From assembly GCA_028691095.1 (NCBI GenBank), contig JAQUZZ010000034.1, forward strand, positions 1 through 9,449: a DNA stretch of 9,449 nucleotides. Direction: 5' to 3'. A model generated the notes under the pieces. The model saw nothing but the letters and a program-made list of their open reading frames with translations. It was not told the DNA's origin and did not search any database. Origin of the DNA: Alistipes sp. (lineage in GTDB: Bacteria > Bacteroidota > Bacteroidia > Bacteroidales > Rikenellaceae). Below are positions 1-6,275 of this stretch, piece after piece. Positions within the stretch are counted from its first letter, which is position 1, and each line of letters starts with the position of its first letter. Made by a program: the position numbers and the translations under genes.

Positions 1-305
1 CCTTTGCCGCTCATGTAGGTACGACCCGGATTATTGGGATCGTTGACCCGAATGCCGGCCTTCTGATCCTCCTCTTGCAGGCTGATGAATTCGATATTGA
101 ACAGAGGAAAGAGTTTCCGCTGGGCACAGCCGTCGTTCCACTCTTTGTAGCCGTCCATCGAGTAGAAGTCGTTCACTCCTACCACCTTGACGTTCTCTTT
201 CTGAGCGCGATCCAGAGCGTCGGTCAGACGATCGAAGGCGCTGAAGGAGTAGGGCGTATGCAAGTGTGCATTGACATTGACACACGCTAATTTATGGTTG
301 CTCAT
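1..305 (-). CDS. PHP-domain protein, N-terminal part (cut by window edge)
   Basis: This is an open minus-strand frame that runs off the left edge after about 101 codons; the C-terminal part is missing. The protein opens MSNHKLACVNVNAHLHTPYS. The HLHTPYSFS stretch at residues 14-22 is a typical first motif of the PHP (polymerase and histidinol phosphatase) fold, whose two histidines bind metal. The second motif, normally close to TDH, reads GVNDF at about residues 47-51, so the usual second-motif histidine is absent. Known PHP proteins are metal-dependent phosphoesterases or related TIM-barrel hydrolases; the substrate here is unknown. ATG at 305 was chosen because the conserved region begins soon after it. 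An in-frame ATG at 317 would add MKII and cannot be excluded. The gene lies 250 bp downstream of the E1 stop on the same strand, and I found no clear promoter between them. PHP assignment is fairly sure; function is not. Confidence 0.72.
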   Translation of the reverse strand, partial: MSNHKLACVNVNAHLHTPYSFSAFDRLTDALDRAQKENVKVVGVNDFYSMDGYKEWNDGCAQRKLFPLFNIEFISLQEEDQKAGIRVNDPNNPGRTYMSGK

Positions 306-337
306 GATAATTTTCATCAATACGGATGGGCTTTTCT

Positions 338-347
338 CCCCATGGGG
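338..347. repeat. 10-bp palindrome in the PHP gene leader
   Basis: CCCCATGGGG is a perfect palindrome about 20 bases upstream of the alternative PHP start at 317. It lies inside weaker GGCT/AGCC arms, so the minus-strand transcript could fold here. Its meaning is unknown. Confidence 0.3.
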
Positions 348-408
348 TAGCCTATCCAAGGTTCATGTAGATCGTTATAGGGAAGAGATCGGTTGGGATT
401 TAGAAGAG

Positions 409-444
409 AAAGGCCACACGACAACGAGTATCTATGTGACCTTT
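409..444 (-). other. Hairpin downstream of the dehydrogenase operon
   Basis: The arms at 409-418 and 435-444 pair over ten positions around a 16-base loop. Nine pairs are Watson-Crick. The tenth (414 with 439) is a mismatch if plus-strand RNA is made but a G-U wobble in minus-strand RNA, so the structure suits a minus-strand transcript. It is followed by CTCTTCT rather than a clean U-run, so it is at best a weak terminator of the E1 transcript, or a leader structure of the PHP gene. It starts about 110 bases after the E1 stop. Confidence 0.4.
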
Positions 445-503
445 CTGCATCAAATGCTCTTCAATGAAGTAATTCCAAAGAATTATTGAGCTCTTCCGAC
501 ACG

Positions 504-520
504 GTATATGCTTGATATAC
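504..520. repeat. Small inverted repeat just after the E1 gene
   Basis: GTATAT and ATATAC form a perfect 6-bp stem around a five-base loop, about 35 bases after the E1 stop codon. There is no T-run on either side, so it does not look like a simple terminator. The stem is weak and may be chance. Confidence 0.25.
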
Positions 521-555
521 AGATGTATGGATTGCTAATCAATAGCCTCCCGTGC

Positions 556-3036
556 TTAGATTCCCTCTTTGGCGCGACGGATCTGTTCTGCATCCGTATA
601 GTTGGCCGTGGGAATGTAGTCTTTCAACGGTACGATCTTCTCGTGAATGATGTCGATGAAAGAGCTGGGTTGGGGGAAGAAGGCATACTCCAACTCGTAG
701 GCCGGGGTGATCCAGTCGCGCGAACCCAGCACCACTGCCGGAGCATCCAGATCGTCGAATGCCAACTCGTTGATGTTGCGAGCTAAGTCGTTGAGGAACG
801 AGCCACGAGACGTAGCGTCGCCTGCGATCACGATGCGGCCGGTTTTTTTCACCGAAGCCAACACCTTCTCGTAGTTGAACGGAACGAGCGAACGGGCGTC
901 GATCACCTCGGCACTCATACCGAACTTCTCCTCCAAGGTTTTGGCTGCTTCCAAGGCGCGGTACAACGTTGCACCAATGGTCAGGATGGTGATGTCTTTA
1001 CCTTCGCGTTTGATATCGGGCTCACCGAACGGAATCTCATAATAGCCTTCGGGAACACCGCCTTCGTGGAACTGCTCTCCGATCTCGTAGATACGTTGGC
1101 TCTCAAAGAAGATCACCGGATCGGTTCCTTGCAATGCTGTGTTCATCAAACCTTTGGCATCATAAGGCGTTACAGGGAAGGCAACCTTCAGACCGGGGAT
1201 ATGCGCCGTCAGCGAAGTCCAGTCTTGCGAGTGTTGTGCTCCGTATTTGGAACCCACCGATACACGAACCACAACCGGCATTTTCAGGATGTTACCGCTC
1301 ATGGCCTGCCATTTGGGCAACTGGTTGAAGACCTCGTCACCGCAGCATCCCAAGAAGTCGCAGTACATGATTTCGGGGATCACACGGCCACCGCACATGG
1401 CATAACCGATAGCCGTACCGATGATAGCCGACTCAGCGATCGGGGCGTTGAACAAACGGTGATAAGGCAAAGCCTCGGTCAGACCGCGGTATACGGCAAA
1501 TGCGCCACCCCAATCTCGGTTCTCCTCGCCGTAAGCCACCAGCGAAGCATCTTTATAGAAACGGTCGATGATGGCCTCGAAGATACCGTCACGCAACTGG
1601 AACTGTTTCATCTTCGAGAAGGGTTTACCCTCTTTATCGAATGCAAAACGCTCCTTCTTGGCAATTTGCTGAACCCGAGGGTTCTCGCTAATGGCGTGGT
1701 TGACATCGGGTTTGGCATCCGACAGCGAGTCAATCGACTGGTTGGAGAACATCATGGTGCCCAGCAGTTCAGGATTCTTGTGCAGATCCATACGGGGCGA
1801 CAACTCCAAGTCGATGGCCAATTTGAACGTATCGAACAGAATCTCTTTCACCTGTGCGGTGATGCCTTCCAATTCTGCTGCGGTAGCCACACCGGCATCC
1901 ATCAACTTCTTGCCGTAAGCTACGATACAATCTTCGGCTTCCCAAGCCTCGATCTCCTCTTTGGTACGATACGAAGAGGCATCGGAGGGTGAGTGACCGC
2001 TGTAACGATAGGTCAGTACGTCGATCAGCACGGGGCCTGCTTTTTTCTCTTCGATCAGGGCTTTTTTGCGGCGATATACGTCGATCACAGCCAACGGATC
2101 GTAACCGTCAACGCGTTCAGCATACATCTGGGTCGGAGTAACACCGGAGCCGATGCGTGCGGCAAAGTCGTAACCCATGGTTTCACCACGAGTCTGTCCG
2201 CCCATACCGTACTGGTTGTTCATGACGTTGTAGATGACAGGCAGTCCACCCTTCATCTCGTCGCTCCACAGTTGCGTGAACTGATCCATGGAGGCGAAGT
2301 TCATGGCCTCCCAAACGGGACCACGAGCCATGGAGGCATCGCCCAAGTTGGCTACTACGACACCCGGTTTGCGGTTTACCTTTTTGAAGAGGGCTGCACC
2401 CGTAGCGATGGTTGCGCTACCGCCTACGATGGCGTTGTTGGGGTAGATTCCGAAGGGGGTGAAGAAGGTGTGCATACTTCCGCCCAATCCTTTGTTGAAA
2501 CCGGTGGTGCGGGCGAAGATCTCGGCCAGTGCACCGTAGAGCAGGAAGCGGATACCCAACTCTTTGGTGGTTCCTCCCTTGAATGCCTTTTTGGCAACAT
2601 TCAGGGTGGCTCCGTCCCAGAATTCGTTCATCACCTTATCCAAGGTTTTGTCGTCCAGCTCTTCGATGGCACGCAGACCTTTAGCCAAGATCTCGCCGTG
2701 GCTACGGTGCGAACCGAAGATGAAGTCATTCACGTTCAGCGTGTAGGCCATACCTACTGCCGCAGCCTCCTGCCCGGCCGACAAGTGAGCGGGACCCGGG
2801 TTGTTGTACTCTACACCGTTGTAAGCTCCTGTGGTTTTGACCAACAGCAACATGGTCTCGAATTCACGAATAACGACCATGTCATGATAGATCCGTTTGA
2901 GATCCTCTTTGGTGAAGTTTTTGCTTTTCAGCTCTTCCTGGATCGTCTTTTTGTATTGATTGACCGGAATCGACGAGAAGGTGATCTCACCGGCTTTTCT
3001 GACCGCTTTGGGGTCGATATATTGCGACTTTGGCAT
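556..3036 (-). CDS. 2-oxoacid dehydrogenase E1, alpha and beta fused
   Basis: Thiamine-diphosphate enzyme that decarboxylates a 2-oxoacid and loads the acyl group onto the lipoyl arm of E2. Its 826 residues join two chains that are separate in most branched-chain and pyruvate dehydrogenases. Residues ~40-415 are E1alpha-like: SHRSHGEILAKG at 109-120, the cofactor motif from GDAS (232-235) to NN (273-274), and the YSGHSPSD loop at 345-352. Residues ~475-800 are E1beta-like: GEEN at 503-506, HSQDW at 602-606 with the expected E1beta histidine, and HIPGLKVAFPVTPYDAKGL near 612-630. A linker of roughly 60 residues joins the halves, and a ~25-residue tail follows the beta part. The cofactor motif is unusual: GDA replaces GDG, and about 38 residues rather than about 26 separate it from NN. 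It is the last gene of the operon, 131 bp after E3. Whether the substrate is pyruvate or a branched-chain 2-oxoacid is not settled. Confidence 0.93.
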   Translation of the reverse strand: MPKSQYIDPKAVRKAGEITFSSIPVNQYKKTIQEELKSKNFTKEDLKRIYHDMVVIREFETMLLLVKTTGAYNGVEYNNPGPAHLSAGQEAAAVGMAYTLNVNDFIFGSHRSHGEILAKGLRAIEELDDKTLDKVMNEFWDGATLNVAKKAFKGGTTKELGIRFLLYGALAEIFARTTGFNKGLGGSMHTFFTPFGIYPNNAIVGGSATIATGAALFKKVNRKPGVVVANLGDASMARGPVWEAMNFASMDQFTQLWSDEMKGGLPVIYNVMNNQYGMGGQTRGETMGYDFAARIGSGVTPTQMYAERVDGYDPLAVIDVYRRKKALIEEKKAGPVLIDVLTYRYSGHSPSDASSYRTKEEIEAWEAEDCIVAYGKKLMDAGVATAAELEGITAQVKEILFDTFKLAIDLELSPRMDLHKNPELLGTMMFSNQSIDSLSDAKPDVNHAISENPRVQQIAKKERFAFDKEGKPFSKMKQFQLRDGIFEAIIDRFYKDASLVAYGEENRDWGGAFAVYRGLTEALPYHRLFNAPIAESAIIGTAIGYAMCGGRVIPEIMYCDFLGCCGDEVFNQLPKWQAMSGNILKMPVVVRVSVGSKYGAQHSQDWTSLTAHIPGLKVAFPVTPYDAKGLMNTALQGTDPVIFFESQRIYEIGEQFHEGGVPEGYYEIPFGEPDIKREGKDITILTIGATLYRALEAAKTLEEKFGMSAEVIDARSLVPFNYEKVLASVKKTGRIVIAGDATSRGSFLNDLARNINELAFDDLDAPAVVLGSRDWITPAYELEYAFFPQPSSFIDIIHEKIVPLKDYIPTANYTDAEQIRRAKEGI

Positions 3037-3066
3037 GACTTGAAAGTTTTAGTTTGTTGGTTTGAA

Positions 3067-3081
3067 GCACCCGTGGGGTGC
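3067..3081. other. GC-rich hairpin between E3 and E1
   Basis: GCACCC, loop GTG, GGGTGC: a perfect 6-bp stem 31 bases upstream of the E1 start. On the plus strand it is followed by CGTTTTGTTTTTT, which looks like an intrinsic terminator facing away from the operon. On the minus strand, the coding direction, no U-run follows. It may stop antisense transcription into the E3 gene, or act as a folded leader of E1. Only the stem itself is certain. Confidence 0.4.
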
Positions 3082-3130
3082 CGTTTTGTTTTTTAAGTAC
3101 TCCGTGCTATGGGTTGGCAACACACTCACC

Positions 3131-3147
3131 GATACAGTGAATGTATC
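3131..3147. repeat. Second small hairpin in the E3-E1 gap
   Basis: GATACA and TGTATC form a perfect 6-bp stem around a five-base loop, 20 bases after the E3 stop. No T-run follows on the minus strand. It may protect or punctuate the transcript; its role is not shown. Confidence 0.3.
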
Positions 3148-3167
3148 AACCTTCTTTTACTACGTTG

Positions 3168-4529
3168 TTAGAACGAGAAAACGGTCTCCTTGAAGATCTC
3201 CGATACGGTCGGGTGGGGGAATACAACCTCCTCCATCTCTTTGAGCGTCATCTCCTGTTCGATGGCCAAGCAAGCACCGTAGATCATCTCGCTGCAAGGA
3301 TTGCCCAACATGTGTACGCCCAGCACTTCACCGTATTTTGCACCCACCAGCACTTTGCACAGTCCGCTTCCGCCTTCGTTTTCGGCTACGAAACGTCCGG
3401 CATACGCCATCGGCAGTTTGGAGATGCGGTATTCGATCCCTTGTGCTTTGGCCTGCTCCTCGGTGAGTCCTACGCCAGCTACCTCAGGATTGGTGTAGAC
3501 GACACCCGGGATTGCGTTGTAGCGCATGACGTCGGGGCGTCCAGTGAGGTTGTTGACCACCACTTCGCCTTCGCGGCTGGCGGTGTGTGCCAACATCGAG
3601 AATCCCGTCACGTCGCCTGCGGCAAAGACGTTGGGTACGTTGGTGCGCATCTTGTTGTCCACTTTGACGGCTCCGCGGTTCATCTCTACGCCCAGGTTCT
3701 CCAGCCCGATTCCAGCAGTCACGGCACGACGTCCGACGCTCACCAAAATCTTATCGCCTTTCGCCGATGCAGCAACGCCCTGCGGATCCACATAGACCAC
3801 CTCATTGCCTTTGATCTCGGTTACTTTGCAGGAGAGGTGGAATTTGATCCCCTTCTTTGCATAAATATCGCGCAACATGGCACTGATCTCGCTGTCCAGT
3901 CCGCCCAGAATTTCGGGCAACATCTCCACAACGGTCACCTCGGTGCCCAAGCTGTTATAGAAACTTGCGAACTCCATACCAATCACGCCACCACCAATGA
4001 TGACCAACGATTTGGGTTGCTCTTTCAGATCCAGAATTTCGCGGTTGGTCATGATGATGTCGCCAGCCTCTTTGAGTCCGGGGATCGGGGGTACAAACGC
4101 CTCCGAGCCGGTGCACAGCAGCAGGTTCACCACATAGTAGGTCTCGCCGTTGCACTCGATCTCGATACCGTTCGCCGAACGACCTTTGATCTTGGCCTCG
4201 CCTTTGACCACTTGCACTTTGTGCGCCTTCATCTTGGCACCTACGCCGCCGACCAATTTCTTGATCACTTTGTTTTTGCGGTCTACAATTTTCCCGAAAT
4301 CGTAGGTTACGCCCGGGGCACTCACCCCATATTTTTCGCCATGTACGGCATAGTCGTATACCTTGGCACTGTAAAGCAGTGTCTTGGTCGGAATACAACC
4401 CTCGTTCAGGCAGACACCGCCCAGTTCGCGTTTCTCGAACAGTACGACATTCAGCCCTTTGGCTCCGGCGCGTTCAGCAGCAACATAACCGCCGGGACCG
4501 CCTCCGATAATTGCTAAATCAATCATCAT
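3168..4529 (-). CDS. lpdA: Dihydrolipoamide dehydrogenase (E3)
   Basis: FAD flavoprotein that reoxidises the dihydrolipoyl arm of E2 and passes electrons to NAD. Its 453 residues are close to the usual family length, and there is no N-terminal lipoyl domain. In order: FAD-binding IIGGGPGGY at 7-15; the redox disulphide motif CLNEGCIPTK with Cys40 and Cys45; the NAD-binding IIGGGVIGMEFA at 177-188; the second FAD contact VFAAGDVTG at 301-309; and the dimerisation domain ending in HPTVSE, where His439 and Glu444 match the catalytic His-Glu pair. The usual HAHPT is PHPT here, so the first histidine of that motif is absent but the catalytic one is kept. Two adjacent ATGs occur at the start; the first is taken, though the second (4526) is equally possible. 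It is the middle operon gene, so this copy probably serves this complex, though E3 proteins are often shared between complexes. Confidence 0.96.
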   Translation of the reverse strand: MMIDLAIIGGGPGGYVAAERAGAKGLNVVLFEKRELGGVCLNEGCIPTKTLLYSAKVYDYAVHGEKYGVSAPGVTYDFGKIVDRKNKVIKKLVGGVGAKMKAHKVQVVKGEAKIKGRSANGIEIECNGETYYVVNLLLCTGSEAFVPPIPGLKEAGDIIMTNREILDLKEQPKSLVIIGGGVIGMEFASFYNSLGTEVTVVEMLPEILGGLDSEISAMLRDIYAKKGIKFHLSCKVTEIKGNEVVYVDPQGVAASAKGDKILVSVGRRAVTAGIGLENLGVEMNRGAVKVDNKMRTNVPNVFAAGDVTGFSMLAHTASREGEVVVNNLTGRPDVMRYNAIPGVVYTNPEVAGVGLTEEQAKAQGIEYRISKLPMAYAGRFVAENEGGSGLCKVLVGAKYGEVLGVHMLGNPCSEMIYGACLAIEQEMTLKEMEEVVFPHPTVSEIFKETVFSF

Positions 4530-4561
4530 CCTATTTTTAGGTTTTGCGTTTTAATGGTGTA

Positions 4562-4597
4562 AGTCCGTGGAAGAGGGGTTAGCCTTTTCCACGGACT
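4562..4597 (-). other. Strong intercistronic hairpin between E2 and E3
   Basis: AGTCCGTGGAA at 4562-4572 and TTCCACGGACT at 4587-4597 are perfect 11-bp complements. After one mismatch (4573/4586) three more pairs form (4574-4576 with 4583-4585), leaving a loop of six. No T-run follows on either strand, so it is not a standard terminator. It starts 10 bases past the E2 stop and ends about 33 bases before the E3 start. A role in RNA processing or in setting E2:E3 protein ratios is inferred. Confidence 0.65.
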
Positions 4598-4606
4598 CCG
4601 GTTAGT

Positions 4607-5947
4607 TTACAATTCAAAGTCGAGATTTTCGATCTCGTTGGCGATCTCCTTCACAAAGCGAGTAGCTTCGCCGCCGTCCAAGGCGCGGTGATCGTAGGTC
4701 AAACTCAAGCCGATGTAGGGTACGAAACCGTAGACGCCACCGCCCAAGTTCTTAGGCCGCGGAACGATGGTGTTGACACCCAAGATGGCGACCTGAGGCA
4801 GGTTGATTACCGGCGTAAAGATCTCCACTCCATAATTTCCGAGGTTCGACACGGTGAACGATGCAGCCTCCGAGGAGAGCAGATCCGGATCGATCGATCC
4901 CTTCTTGCAGGCGTTGGCCACCTCTTTGAGTTGGTTGGAGAGGCCTTGGATCGAGAGGTCGTCGGCATTCTTGACCGTCGGAACCATCAATCCACGATCG
5001 GTATCGACAGCCAATCCCAGGTGTACTTTCGAGAAGTTGCGGGTGCTGTCGCCCAAGAAGTGAGCATTGACTTGCGGGAACTTCTTCAGGGCGCGGATGA
5101 CGGCCATGCAGACCATATCGTTCAGGGTGATATTGGTCGGGTAGCCTTTTTCCATGGCTTTCTTCACCTTCTCGCGCAATGCCAAGATGCGACGTGCGTC
5201 GGCACCGAGGTGGTGGGTCAGCTGTGCAGAGTTCTGCAACGAAGCGTGCATGGCTTTGGCGATGATCTTTCGCATATTGGAGATCGGTTTGATCTCGCTA
5301 TCGCTGGAGTATACGTTGTTCTTCAGGGCGCCCACGTCGGCTCCTTTGGCTTTGCCAGCCAGACCTGTGCCGCTTTCGGGCAGCGGAGCTCCCGTCTCTT
5401 TGAGGATGGCTTTGGCCAGCGGAGTGGTTTTGGGTGCAGCCTCGACAGCTGCTTTGACGTCGCGTTCGATGACACGGCCGTGAGGGCCCGATCCCGCTAA
5501 GGCAGCGGCATTGACGGCCTCTTTGGCGGCCAAATTCTTGGCGCGGGGCGAAACCGGAGCGTTTCCTTCGGAGGCAGCCGGTGCAGCGGCTTTTGCAGCC
5601 GGAGCAGCTACGGGTGCGGCAGCGGCCGGAGTAGCGGCAGCCGGTGCAGCAGCGGCGGGGGCTTCGGCAGCTGCTTCGCCACCCGGGCGGAACTCTGCGG
5701 TCGATTCACCCTCGTTGCCGATTACCATTACGTTGGTCAGCACGGGAATCTCGTCTCCGTTATCAAAGAATACGTCTAACACGGTACCGGCGACTTTTGC
5801 TTCCTCTTCAAAGGAGGCTTTGTCGGTCTCATAGGAGAAGAGAATATCACCTACGGCTACGGTGTCTCCTTTTTTCTTTTTCATTTCAGTCAGGATACAA
5901 CTCTCTACGGATTGACCCTGTTTTGGCATGATGATTACAGTTGCCAT
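4607..5947 (-). CDS. Dihydrolipoamide acyltransferase (E2)
   Basis: Core of the complex: it takes the acyl group from E1 on a swinging lipoyl arm and transfers it to CoA. In its 446 residues: one lipoyl domain (1-80) with ETDKA at 40-44, making Lys43 the modified lysine; an Ala/Pro-rich flexible linker (about 90-128); a subunit-binding domain (about 132-168, SPRAKNLAAKEA then GSGPHGRVIERDV); a probable second, degenerate copy (about 175-206); and the catalytic acyltransferase domain (about 217-446) with YDHRALDGG, giving His420 and Asp424 as the active-site pair. The opening MPKQGQSVESC is the type I associate with clostridial and spirochaetal complexes, as is partnership with a fused E1. It is the first operon gene, with a Bacteroidetes-type promoter about 165 bases upstream. 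The start ATG is preceded by an A/T-rich stretch, not a Shine-Dalgarno site. The acyl group could be acetyl or branched-chain. Confidence 0.94.
   Translation of the reverse strand: MATVIIMPKQGQSVESCILTEMKKKKGDTVAVGDILFSYETDKASFEEEAKVAGTVLDVFFDNGDEIPVLTNVMVIGNEGESTAEFRPGGEAAAEAPAAAAPAAATPAAAAPVAAPAAKAAAPAASEGNAPVSPRAKNLAAKEAVNAAALAGSGPHGRVIERDVKAAVEAAPKTTPLAKAILKETGAPLPESGTGLAGKAKGADVGALKNNVYSSDSEIKPISNMRKIIAKAMHASLQNSAQLTHHLGADARRILALREKVKKAMEKGYPTNITLNDMVCMAVIRALKKFPQVNAHFLGDSTRNFSKVHLGLAVDTDRGLMVPTVKNADDLSIQGLSNQLKEVANACKKGSIDPDLLSSEAASFTVSNLGNYGVEIFTPVINLPQVAILGVNTIVPRPKNLGGGVYGFVPYIGLSLTYDHRALDGGEATRFVKEIANEIENLDFEL
5560..5680 (-). repeat. GC-rich codon repeat encoding the E2 Ala/Pro linker
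   Basis: This stretch inside the E2 gene encodes about 40 residues, mostly Ala and Pro, through near-repeated GCA/GCG/CCG codons. It is the hinge between the lipoyl and binding domains. Such internally repetitive DNA can gain or lose units by slippage without breaking the frame when units are multiples of three. Confidence 0.6.
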
Positions 5948-5981
5948 AAAATTTTAGGTTTAAGTTATAGTGTTTTTTGGT

Positions 5982-5999
5982 TCTCTTTAAGGGAAGAGA
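5982..5999 (-). other. Weak hairpin in the E2 leader
   Basis: TCTCTT and AAGAGA pair perfectly around the loop TAAGGG, 35 bases upstream of the E2 start in the transcript. No U-run follows, so it is not a terminator. It may be chance. Confidence 0.25.
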
Positions 6000-6041
6000 C
6001 CTACGTCCGAGTCTTGTGTGAGGAAAAATCCGATCCTTCCA

Positions 6042-6058
6042 AGGGCTCTTTTCGCCCT
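6042..6058 (-). other. Small hairpin in the E2 leader
   Basis: AGGGC and GCCCT form a 5-bp GC-rich stem around a seven-base loop, about 50 bases into the predicted leader of the E2-E3-E1 transcript. No U-run follows on the minus strand. Confidence 0.3.
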
Positions 6059-6111
6059 ATAAATAGAGGAGTAAACACGACCGAAAACGACGGACTTTGA
6101 AAATCCATTTG

Positions 6112-6141
6112 CAAAGATACAACAATCTCACAGATATACAA
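6112..6141 (-). promoter_or_regulatory. Promoter of the E2-E3-E1 operon
   Basis: On the minus strand the -7 box TATCTTTG (6119 to 6112) fits the Bacteroidetes consensus TAnnTTTG exactly. A TTG (-33 element) lies at 6141 to 6139, exactly 19 bases upstream. Transcription should start a few bases below 6110, giving a leader of about 155 bases before the E2 ATG. The -33 element lies inside a copy of the half-site TATACAAGTT (6135-6144), so a bound repressor could block polymerase. Confidence 0.7.
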
Positions 6142-6144
6142 GTT
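6135..6144. promoter_or_regulatory. Isolated operator-like half-site on the operon promoter
   Basis: TATACAAGTT occurs here and again at 6200-6209, where it forms the left arm (with two flanking bases) of the 19-bp palindrome. Here no inverted partner follows. It overlaps the -33 element of the operon promoter. Regulatory use is inferred. Confidence 0.4.
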
Positions 6145-6201
6145 TTTTTAATTATTTTTTTAAATGTTGAGAACGAATGGGTTATGACAAAAGGTGTAGT
6201 A

Positions 6202-6220
6202 TACAAGTTGTGAACTTGTA
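6202..6220. promoter_or_regulatory. 19-bp palindrome, probable operator
   Basis: TACAAGTT, spacer GTG, AACTTGTA: a perfect inverted repeat with 8-bp arms, lying between the two divergent promoters. It is close in size to dimeric GntR-family operators. GTAT (6199-6202) and ATAC (6222-6225) partly extend the symmetry with a 2-base offset. The divergent UTRA regulator is the obvious candidate ligand. Binding is inferred, not shown. Confidence 0.6.
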
Positions 6221-6223
6221 CAT

Positions 6224-6233
6224 ACAAATTTGT
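6224..6233. promoter_or_regulatory. Secondary 10-bp palindrome next to the GntR promoter
   Basis: ACAAATTTGT is a perfect palindrome sharing the ACAA...TTGT ends of the larger repeat beside it, with closer spacing. It sits 10 bases upstream of the -33 box of the regulator's promoter. It may be a weaker operator or chance in AT-rich DNA. Confidence 0.35.
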
Positions 6234-6243
6234 GAATGTAAAA

Positions 6244-6275
6244 TTTGGAATAACAGAATAGATTCGCTACTTTTG
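6244..6275 (+). promoter_or_regulatory. Promoter of the GntR regulator gene
   Basis: TTTG at 6244-6247, a 20-base spacer, then TACTTTTG at 6268-6275 match the Bacteroidetes -33/-7 consensus with no mismatch. Transcription would start near 6282, leaving a leader of about 265 bases before the ATG at 6549. The promoter faces away from the operon promoter, about 100 bp apart. Confidence 0.65.

Noticed and set aside
31..285. 84-codon minus-strand frame at the left edge
   Set aside because: It is Arg/Ser-rich and lies in another frame of the PHP gene, which carries the real motif HLHTPYS.
271..489. 72-codon plus-strand frame between the PHP gene and E1
   Set aside because: No recognisable motif, no consensus promoter, and it overlaps the PHP start and the 409-444 hairpin.
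1066..3096. Two long plus-strand frames (308 and 367 codons) opposite E1
   Set aside because: Both lie within the unmistakable E1 gene on the other strand and encode no recognisable motif.
3141..4517. 458-codon open frame on the plus strand opposite E3
   Set aside because: It is a mirror of the clear dihydrolipoamide dehydrogenase gene, caused by the codon bias of that gene; its protein shows no recognisable domain and is rich in His and Gln, as such shadows are.
5948..6111. Possible thiamine-diphosphate riboswitch before the thiamine-dependent complex
   Set aside because: I could not find the conserved thi-box core elements in the leader.
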